Source: Pedobacter gandavensis (GTDB taxonomy: Bacteria > Bacteroidota > Bacteroidia > Sphingobacteriales > Sphingobacteriaceae). Taken from it: a stretch of DNA of 64,000 nucleotides. The notes under the pieces were generated by a model. The model saw only the letters and a list, made by a program, of their open reading frames with translations. It had not been told where the DNA came from and ran no database searches. Both the position numbers and the translations under genes were made by a program. The stretch covers positions 62,001 through 126,000 of the forward strand of contig NZ_WNXC01000001.1 in NCBI RefSeq assembly GCF_014172405.1, in the 5' to 3' direction. Shown here one piece after another: positions 17,666 through 24,246 of the stretch (position 1 is the first letter of the stretch; each line of letters begins with the position of its first letter).

Positions 17666-20600
17666 TTAAAATGTTGCACTGATTCCAAAAGAAAATGTCA
17701 TAGGATTAGAAAGACTCCCTAAGGAGGTCCCGGAATTATCAGGGTCGATTCCATAATTATTGGCTTTCCATAAATAGCCGAACTCGGTGATATAGGTGTA
17801 GACTTTTAGATTTGAAAAATACTTTGCAAGTGGCATTAACTGCTTAAGATTATATCCAATATTTAGATCCTGGAATCGTATGTTATCTCCTCTTACAACC
17901 AAAATGTCTGAATTTGTATAAATGGCGCTCCTCTGAGATATATTTGGATAAACCAGTGCGGGTACATTGGTGAAAGCTTCGTCTCCTGCTTTTTGCCAGC
18001 GTAAGTTGTAATCTATATTGCTTTGGAAGCCGTTTGCTCCAAAGATTGAAGCATTATTTAGCGAGATTCTTCTGATGAAATAATTAAGCCGATAAGTGAT
18101 ATTGAAGGAGAGATCCAACTGCTTATAGTTGAATGTATTTCTTATGCTCCCAAAGGTTGTTGGAACAGCGGATCCTATTAGCTTCAGGTTGCTTCGATCT
18201 AATGAATTGCTAATACTTGAATATGCTTTGCTTGGATTGTTGTCTAGATATGCAAGTGGATCCCCATCTGAATTAAGTCCAGCCCACTTGTAACCATAAA
18301 TGCTAAAGTAGGGGTTGCCTTCCACAGGGTTGTTATAGCTTTGGGATATTAGATTGGAATTGGGATTACGGGAAGCAGTATAACGGGTAACCTTATCTTT
18401 CACCATACTAAAAAGTAACGTTGTATTCCATTTTAGTGTGCGGTTTATATTAATCGTGTTTATTGTTAAATCCAGTCCTTTGGTTTTTGTATTGGCAAAG
18501 TTTCCCTGATAGGTAAGCAAGCCGGTTTGTGGCGCTAAATTTGTTGTTCCAAAAAGGTCTAAACCATATTTAAGATAGGGCTCAAGTGTCCCGGATATGA
18601 TATTGTTTTTAAAGGCGAAATCTAAACCCAGATTAATCACTTTAACTTTTTCCCATTTTAATGAGGGATTGGGAGGGTTGACAATTAAGCTAAATTGGGA
18701 ACCGTAAGTATTAGATCCAATAGCTGAAGCTGTTAAATAGGCACTTATGCTTTTGCTCACATTACCTGAATAGCCAAAACTTCCTCTGATTTTCAAAAAT
18801 GGTATCCAGGAGAGGTTATAAAATTTTTCTTTGCTGATCTCCCATGCAAGTCCTGTAGACCACAGGGGCACACCTTTTTGATTTGGTTTTACCCCAAATA
18901 TATTAGACTCGTCTTTTCTAGCACTGACCGTGAGTACATATCTATCTTTAAAGGAATAATTTGCATTTGCATAATAAGATATAAATCTGTCCTGAAGGTA
19001 ACTGGATGTCTGACCAAGGTCTATTCTTAATGTACTGGTTGGATCATAAAATAAGGGATAATCATTTGTAAAATTGATCGATGTGTTTGCGTGGGTGCCG
19101 GTTGAAGGATTATAGCCATAGAATTTTTGAGCAAGGTTGTCTGTACGTCCATCTCTTACCTCCAGTCCACCTATCGATGTGATTCTATGGTTACCTGAAA
19201 ATATTTTGTCAAAGTTGAGCTGAAACCTTCCGTAATTAGCTGCGTATTGAGCTCCGTTATTCGTGAAAATATCTCCATAAGGAACAACTTGCTGTACCGT
19301 TCCTGTATTCTTATTGATAGTTGATAAACGATTGATGTAATCTCTGGTGTAATAGGAATCTGCATCATAATTAATTTTTGATACACCGTTTTGTTTTTGG
19401 TGTTGATACAAAAAAGTAGCTTTAAAGCCATTAAAGATAGTATAGTTAAGCCCAGCATTAAACGTGTAATTTGTTGTTTTGTATTGAGATTTACTTTGAT
19501 TTTCATTTAATGGTCGGTAATGCCAATCCAGCAATTTTCCTTTCCCAACAGTATCTACATAGGACAGTCTAAAGAAATTTTTTACAGCAAGTGAATTGCC
19601 CTGATCATCAGCTAATCGGTCATAAGGTGATGTTGGAATGTAAGTGTCTCCGGTTTCTGAAGTACTCGAAGTAAAGGAAAGACCAGTACTGATCTCCAGT
19701 TTATCCTTTAATAATAGATAGGAACGGTTTGCTGATAGGGTTAACCGATTGTAACTATCTGTTATTTTAGTCATTAGATTCTTATCATATCCAATGGAAA
19801 CAAAGTACTTATTTTTGATTCCGCCTCCTTTAAGATTTAATGCATATTGCTGGTTTAAACTAGGGCGGTATAAATATTTTAACATTTCATCCCTTACATC
19901 ATTTTGCTTCAGTTGATTTATCAGCTTTAGCGAATCTGCTGATGACATCTTTTTATTTTTTGCGTGATTAAATATTTCCACGGCCGCTGATATGGCTGAG
20001 TAACCATTGTTGATCGTTGTATTGTATCCTCCTTTATCATAAATGAACTTTTCTTGCTCGATCCACTCTGATGCGGAAAACCAAGGCATTTGGTGTAGAT
20101 TAGGTTTATCGCCTACAGTGATATTGGTATTGAAACTAATCTGTTGTTTAGTGGCGTACTTCCCTTTGTAAGTGGTAATTACAATTACCCCATTGCCAGC
20201 ACGTGTACCCCAGATTGATGCGGCGGCTGCATCTTTCAATATGTCAATGGTTTTAACATCATTTGGATTAATGTTACTTAGGTCTCCTTCATAAGGAAAG
20301 TTATCCAGGATGATTAGTGGTTTATCCTCCCCATTAATGGTACTTCGTCCTCTTATATTTATATCGCTTTGCCCACCCTGAGTTTTATTCCTATTAAACA
20401 ATAAGCCGCTTGCAATTCCATCCAGTCTTTCTAAGATGTTGGGGCTTATTTTTCGGTTTAATAGGATACTATCTATGACCACAAAGCTACCAGTAACTCT
20501 GTCTCTCGAAATATTCTGATATCCAGTACTAACAATGGAAACCTCGGTTAAAGCATTTGCTGATTCTTGGAGAATAATGTTGATATATTTTGCCTTTTTA

Positions 20601-20863
20601 ATATCGAATTGCAGTTCTTTAGTTTGATAGCCCAGGAAACTTACGATCAATGTGCCGGCCTTTACACTTGTTTTTATGGTGAAAACGCCATTTGGATCGG
20701 TTGTGGATACCGTAGTTTCTGATTTGATTTTTATAGTTGCACCAGCTAATGGTTTGTCTGATGTACTCGTGACTTGTCCCTTGAGTTCAGTCAATTGTTG
20801 TGCAGGTACCTTAACATTTAGGCATAGCACAGCCATTACGAGTAGATATATCGTTTTTTTCAT
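17666..20863 (-). CDS. SusC/RagA-type TonB-dependent outer-membrane transporter
   Basis: 1,065 aa, full length for the family. Signal peptide (MKKTIYLLVMAVLCLNVKVPAQQ), carboxypeptidase-like domain (LKGQVTSTSDKPLAGATIKI), plug (NPNDVKTIDILKDAAAASIW, GTRAGNGVIVITTYKGK), then a long beta barrel ending MTFSFGISATF with a terminal Phe. There is no STN domain, so it is not wired to a FecR/sigma pair like the receptor at 1-1280. It is first in an operon with susD and the TlpA-like gene. A palindrome lies 31 bp upstream. Confidence 0.95.
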   Translation of the reverse strand: MKKTIYLLVMAVLCLNVKVPAQQLTELKGQVTSTSDKPLAGATIKIKSETTVSTTDPNGVFTIKTSVKAGTLIVSFLGYQTKELQFDIKKAKYINIILQESANALTEVSIVSTGYQNISRDRVTGSFVVIDSILLNRKISPNILERLDGIASGLLFNRNKTQGGQSDINIRGRSTINGEDKPLIILDNFPYEGDLSNINPNDVKTIDILKDAAAASIWGTRAGNGVIVITTYKGKYATKQQISFNTNITVGDKPNLHQMPWFSASEWIEQEKFIYDKGGYNTTINNGYSAISAAVEIFNHAKNKKMSSADSLKLINQLKQNDVRDEMLKYLYRPSLNQQYALNLKGGGIKNKYFVSIGYDKNLMTKITDSYNRLTLSANRSYLLLKDKLEISTGLSFTSSTSETGDTYIPTSPYDRLADDQGNSLAVKNFFRLSYVDTVGKGKLLDWHYRPLNENQSKSQYKTTNYTFNAGLNYTIFNGFKATFLYQHQKQNGVSKINYDADSYYTRDYINRLSTINKNTGTVQQVVPYGDIFTNNGAQYAANYGRFQLNFDKIFSGNHRITSIGGLEVRDGRTDNLAQKFYGYNPSTGTHANTSINFTNDYPLFYDPTSTLRIDLGQTSSYLQDRFISYYANANYSFKDRYVLTVSARKDESNIFGVKPNQKGVPLWSTGLAWEISKEKFYNLSWIPFLKIRGSFGYSGNVSKSISAYLTASAIGSNTYGSQFSLIVNPPNPSLKWEKVKVINLGLDFAFKNNIISGTLEPYLKYGLDLFGTTNLAPQTGLLTYQGNFANTKTKGLDLTINTININRTLKWNTTLLFSMVKDKVTRYTASRNPNSNLISQSYNNPVEGNPYFSIYGYKWAGLNSDGDPLAYLDNNPSKAYSSISNSLDRSNLKLIGSAVPTTFGSIRNTFNYKQLDLSFNITYRLNYFIRRISLNNASIFGANGFQSNIDYNLRWQKAGDEAFTNVPALVYPNISQRSAIYTNSDILVVRGDNIRFQDLNIGYNLKQLMPLAKYFSNLKVYTYITEFGYLWKANNYGIDPDNSGTSLGSLSNPMTFSFGISATF

Positions 20864-20893
20864 ACAGTTTTAGGAATGATAAATGGTTAGGTG

Positions 20894-20911
20894 TTATCTC
20901 CTAGGAGATAA
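20894..20911. promoter_or_regulatory. 18-bp perfect palindrome upstream of the susC-type gene
   Basis: TTATCTCCTAGGAGATAA ends 31 bp before the susC ATG (20863). It could be an operator or, in the transcript, a hairpin that contains an AGGAGA sequence. The cognate regulator is unknown; the neighbouring XRE protein is one candidate. Confidence 0.5.
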
Positions 20912-20951
20912 TGATTGGAAACTGTATGATGATCAAATAGGGGCTTTGGGT

Positions 20952-21083
20952 TTAATTGAATAAAGTCGTTCCAGTGGGGTGATTCCACTTAATGTAGCAT
21001 GTACATTGACAGTTAAGTCCATCTTTTTCAAGATAGAAATGTAAAAGTGAAACTTGGTTTTGTTTAGATTTTGCATAACCCAT
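20952..21083 (-). CDS. Possible 43-aa Cys-rich peptide
   Basis: The ATG at 21083 opens a short frame (MGYAKSKQNQVSLLHFYLEK, then DGLNCQCTCYIKWNHP and TGTTLFN). It has three cysteines in CxCxC spacing and no signal peptide. A longer in-frame form from 21197 would run through the structured repeat and is unlikely. It precedes the SusC operon on the same strand. It could be a leader peptide, a small metal- or redox-binding peptide, or chance. Confidence 0.35.
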   Translation of the reverse strand: MGYAKSKQNQVSLLHFYLEKDGLNCQCTCYIKWNHPTGTTLFN

Positions 21084-21115
21084 ATTGATTAATATGAGTC
21101 TTGTTGGTTGGAGTA

Positions 21116-21205
21116 AAATAAATGTGGGGGCTACCAACCGTGGCGCTTTATAAAGTTTCTGACGCCTTATGTGACACGGTCGAACAGCAGCCCCCACATC
21201 TATTT
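21116..21205. repeat. Nested inverted-repeat element (structured RNA or mobile hairpin)
   Basis: Outer arms 21116-21132 and 21189-21205 match at 16 of 17 positions (core ATGTGGGGGCT / AGCCCCCACAT). Inside are ACCGT (21137-21141) with ACGGT (21176-21180), then GGCG (21142-21145) with CGCC (21163-21166). The 90-nt unit can fold as one long hairpin on either strand. No known RNA family was recognised. Confidence 0.6.
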
Positions 21206-21394
21206 TCGATACACAAATATAGTGTATCTACTAATAGATATAGGTATTTTCTGCTGTCTTACGTCACGGCGTCAGAATGTGCGACCGCAAGACTCTAATT
21301 AGTACTTACTTAACTTTATCAAATATACCTAATTAATTCAAAATAAACAATTAATTGAAGTATTTGAAATGATTTGTCTTTGTCAATTTGATCA

Positions 21395-21922
21395 ATGATT
21401 AAATTCGATAAAAAAATAATCGGCACCAATGTAAAGCTTTTAAGAGAGGCTTTAGGTTTGTCTCAGGTTGATTTTTCTCATCTAGTTGAGGTTTCTCCTG
21501 GTACAATAACTAACCTTGAATACGGCAGAGCTTCGAATAGTTTAAGCACCTTAGAAAAACTTTTAGTATTCTTTAATATAGAAATGAATGACCTTCTTTA
21601 TGGAGAAATCTCGATCCCTGCTGATTTTAGAGAATCTTTTATCAATGAACATAAAACGAATAAGGAGCTACTCAATCTTTTACATAAACGCCCTACAATT
21701 GTTTATGCAATTAAATTCAAATTGCTAAAATCTAATTTTCTTGACAAGCCAAGAGAAATCGGTGAAGTAAAGGCCTATTTTGAAAAGTTTGGTTGGTCGT
21801 TTCTAGGAACTTCTATTTCAAATGCACTAAAGCGGATGCCTGACTCGATTGAAATCAAAAAGCATCAGACGAAGCTTAATACCAATGAATACTCAAGAAA
21901 GAAGTATAACGATGGGGAATAA
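21395..21922 (+). CDS. XRE-family helix-turn-helix regulator
   Basis: 175 aa. The N-terminal HTH_3 domain is clear: IIGTNVKLLREALGLSQVDFSHLVEVSPGTITNLEYGRASNSLSTLEKLLVFFNI. The C-terminal 110 residues are charged and helical with no family recognised (FRESFINEHKTNKELLNLLHKRP). It may control the divergent SusC-SusD-TlpA operon or the RteC/tra block; palindromes lie on its left. Confidence 0.88.
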   Translation: MIKFDKKIIGTNVKLLREALGLSQVDFSHLVEVSPGTITNLEYGRASNSLSTLEKLLVFFNIEMNDLLYGEISIPADFRESFINEHKTNKELLNLLHKRPTIVYAIKFKLLKSNFLDKPREIGEVKAYFEKFGWSFLGTSISNALKRMPDSIEIKKHQTKLNTNEYSRKKYNDGE

Positions 21923-22039
21923 TTTTTAATTTCTATAGTTATATAATTTTTGTGTAAGTTTTCTATTAGTGAGAATCATCTATAGTATCCGTAGAGTTCG
22001 CGCACGGAGGTCCTAAAATATATTTAAATAGCCTGTAAG

Positions 22040-22080
22040 GGTTTTCCCTTATTTTATTCAAATCAAGGTTTTCCCTTATT
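22040..22080. repeat. Two direct repeats upstream of the RteC-like gene
   Basis: GGTTTTCCCTTATT occurs at 22040-22053 and 22067-22080, 27 bp apart start to start. Each sits in a small hairpin (AAGG(G)TTTTCCCTT). They lie about 107 bp before the ATG at 22187 and may be regulator-binding iterons. Confidence 0.5.
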
Positions 22081-22186
22081 GGGTGCTGTTCTTGTATTGC
22101 ACATTTTTGAGCCATCATCTCGCCTGACCCCGTGAAAAGTTGTTGCCAGTGAACAGGCAAGTCAGGCTTAATCAATCTACATATCT

Positions 22187-23068
22187 ATGAATGATGGCAT
22201 GAATGAAAATGCGCTTAGAGCGTTTACAGTTTTAGAGGAGGACTTGAAAATTCTCTCACAATCTAATGGACATCCAACCGCTATTTTGCGTGAGCAGGAG
22301 TCACAGGTTATCTCCATTTTAAGGGATTTAAGGATTCTTCATCCTTTTGATGATCCAGTCTTGGAGATCAATTTCCACAAACACTTGTATCCTAGTTTTA
22401 GAAGTTTGTTGATTTATTACCAGGAAAAGCATTTGGTTTGTTCGGCGTTACCTCATGAGAATTTGTGTTTGCTTAAAAGGCATTATCAAGGGGAACTTCA
22501 ACGGATTGCCCGCTTTTTTGATGCTTATGCTTTTCATTACAAGTATTTCATTTTAAAAGGGCAGGAACTTGATGTTTTGTTTTTTACTGAGAATGCAGAT
22601 CTTCAAAATGTATTGCTCCCAGTTGTTCCAACTCATGAGCCTGCTGGCAGTACGGTAACTGCGGAGTTGTTTGCCAGATTTATGGCTTATGAGCGTTTAC
22701 GAATAGACTTACTCTCGTTTTTGTATGAACTTGAACCTAAGCCTATCTTATCTAGTACCACGGTAGACAGGTTCGGTAAATTACGGAAACCCTTTAAATG
22801 GACCGGTGAAACAATCAATTTGATCGAGGTTGCCCATGCCATTCATTTAAACAAACAGATTAATGAGGGAGAGATTGGCATCGTGGAGTTTTTTGAAGGA
22901 CTCGGGGAATTTTTCGGGGTAAATCTGGGTGTTCCTAAGAAAGGTTTTGATAATATGAAATCCAGGAAGCGTCTGAGTAGGACACAGTTTCTGGATCTGA
23001 TGCGTGACTCGGTTATAAAAAAGATGGACGATGAGGATGATTGGGGAAGCGTAAGAGGCCTTTTATAG
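22187..23068 (+). CDS. RteC-like protein
   Basis: 293 aa. Resembles the RteC domain family, which in CTnDOT links regulation to excision of the conjugative transposon (LLIYYQEKHLVCSALPH, FFDAYAFHYKYFILKGQELDVLFF, and a C-terminal part with KPFKWTGETINLIEVAHAIHLNKQIN and FEGLGEFFGVNLGVPKKGFDNMKSRKR). The C-terminal half is the strongest match and probably a winged-helix DNA-binding region. Located just upstream of the tra operon, as expected for a transfer or excision regulator. Confidence 0.8.
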   Translation: MNDGMNENALRAFTVLEEDLKILSQSNGHPTAILREQESQVISILRDLRILHPFDDPVLEINFHKHLYPSFRSLLIYYQEKHLVCSALPHENLCLLKRHYQGELQRIARFFDAYAFHYKYFILKGQELDVLFFTENADLQNVLLPVVPTHEPAGSTVTAELFARFMAYERLRIDLLSFLYELEPKPILSSTTVDRFGKLRKPFKWTGETINLIEVAHAIHLNKQINEGEIGIVEFFEGLGEFFGVNLGVPKKGFDNMKSRKRLSRTQFLDLMRDSVIKKMDDEDDWGSVRGLL

Positions 23069-23074
23069 GCTATT

Positions 23075-23090
23075 TTTCCCATATGGGAAA
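23075..23090. promoter_or_regulatory. 16-bp palindrome, copy 2
   Basis: TTTCCCATATGGGAAA, the same palindrome as at 6246-6261, lies 7 bp after the RteC-like stop and 73 bp before the first gene of the tra operon. It probably controls that operon. Confidence 0.7.
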
Positions 23091-23163
23091 TGAAGTTTTG
23101 TAATCTCTGAACCTTTGCTTTTGTATTCCCGGCACAATGGGGTGCCGGGAAAAGTAAAGGTCT

Positions 23164-23487
23164 ATGATACTACAACATTTTTCATGGCAGGGAGTACTGG
23201 TTGTCTTTCTTGTCTTTTCAATTGTATGGTATGCGGCTGTCTTGTTGCTGTTTTACCGAAAGGATTTGTCTGTGTTTTTTAATTCTAAAATTTTGGTGTC
23301 CGGTGTACCATTACAACGGTCGACTATAACTGATAAAAAGGTTGAGGTATCTCCTGCGGATATGGAAACGGCTGAGGATAGGGAAGCTGAAATATTGGGT
23401 AAGAGTAGACTACCAGAAGGGATGAGCATAATTAGTGCTGATTTGATCAGGTTCTCTGCTCAGGTTGCAGCTGCAAGCCCGGGGTAA
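23164..23487 (+). CDS. Small membrane protein at the head of the tra operon
   Basis: 107 aa. One membrane segment (VLVVFLVFSIVWYAAVLLLFY) followed by a polar tail. Its place ahead of TraE fits the small TraD-like or unnamed proteins that open such operons in Sphingobacteriaceae. Function unknown. Confidence 0.65.
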   Translation: MILQHFSWQGVLVVFLVFSIVWYAAVLLLFYRKDLSVFFNSKILVSGVPLQRSTITDKKVEVSPADMETAEDREAEILGKSRLPEGMSIISADLIRFSAQVAAASPG

Positions 23488-23551
23488 TTTATCCTTGCTC
23501 TTCAATTACCAATTCAAGGTCCTTTATCCACGCTATCTATAATACTTCCTT

Positions 23552-23893
23552 ATGAGTTTTCCTCCATCTTCTAAAAAGAAATTAATGGCCAATTCTTGGC
23601 TAATGGCCATCGTGCTTTGTGTCTTTAATGTATTGCAAAGCATGATACTTTACGCTCAAAGTGGTACTGCCGGCATCCAGCAAGCCACCACGGAGGTCAA
23701 AAGTTATTTCAATTCTGGGACTAACCTGATGTATGCCATTGGCGCTGTTGTGGGACTAGTAGGTGCAATTAAGGTGTTCAATAAATGGAATGCTGGTGAG
23801 CCTGATACTTCGAAAGTGGCTTCTGCCTGGTTTGGTTCCTGTATTTTTCTGGTGGTAGTGGCTACCGTTTTAAAGTCTTTTTTCGGGGTTTAA
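23552..23893 (+). CDS. traE: Conjugative transposon protein TraE (DUF4134)
   Basis: 113 aa. Signal-like N-terminus, then TEVKSYFNSGTNLMYAIGAVVGLVGAIKVFNKWNAGEPDTSK and a second membrane segment, the DUF4134 signature. VirB2-like topology suggests a pilin or channel component of the mating apparatus. TraF follows after 2 bp. Confidence 0.9.
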   Translation: MSFPPSSKKKLMANSWLMAIVLCVFNVLQSMILYAQSGTAGIQQATTEVKSYFNSGTNLMYAIGAVVGLVGAIKVFNKWNAGEPDTSKVASAWFGSCIFLVVVATVLKSFFGV

Positions 23894-23895
23894 TC

Positions 23896-24246
23896 ATGGC
23901 GAGCATCTATAATATCAATAAAGGGGTTTCTAAACCTATTGAATTCCGTGGTCTAAAAGGACAATACATTGCATGGCTCGCGATTGGCCTGGTGTTGTTG
24001 CTGATTGCTTTTGCTGTATTGTACCTGCTGGGCCCTGGGCTGGTAGTGATCTTACCAGTTATACTGGGCTTGGGGAGTCTATTATTTTTTACGGTTTTTC
24101 GTTTAAGCCATCGGTTTGGTGAGCACGGGTTGATGAAGTTTATGGCAAAACGAGGTTTACCTAAAAGCTTGATCTTTCGTTCCCGTAGGTTATTTACCGG
24201 ATTAAAAAGTTCAGCTATTCATTTAGATAAGAAGAAATCATGGTAG
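23896..24246 (+). CDS. traF: Conjugative transposon protein TraF (DUF4133)
   Basis: 116 aa with two adjacent membrane segments (LAIGLVLLLIAFAVLYLL, VVILPVILGLGSLLFFTVF), preceded by INKGVSKPIEFRGLKGQYI, the DUF4133 signature. VirB3-like inner-membrane partner of the VirB4-type ATPase, whose gene overlaps its end by 7 bp. Confidence 0.9.
   Translation: MASIYNINKGVSKPIEFRGLKGQYIAWLAIGLVLLLIAFAVLYLLGPGLVVILPVILGLGSLLFFTVFRLSHRFGEHGLMKFMAKRGLPKSLIFRSRRLFTGLKSSAIHLDKKKSW

Larger units (their letters stand above)
20864..21394. other. Structured intergenic region between susC-type and XRE genes
   Basis: 531 bp between divergent genes. It contains an 18-bp palindrome near susC, a possible 43-aa Cys-rich peptide gene, a nested inverted-repeat element (21116-21205), a GATACAC/GTGTATC inverted repeat near 21208-21228 and a second GC-rich repeat block up to about 21295. 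Confidence 0.7.

Noticed and set aside
21214..21221. TATATTTG on the minus strand as a promoter -7 box for the SusC operon
   Set aside because: No TTTG-type element lies at the required distance, and it falls in a symmetrical repeat.
21966..22175. 69-aa minus-strand frame upstream of the RteC-like gene
   Set aside because: It crosses the direct repeats, has no coding-like pattern or family match, and lacks a partner gene.
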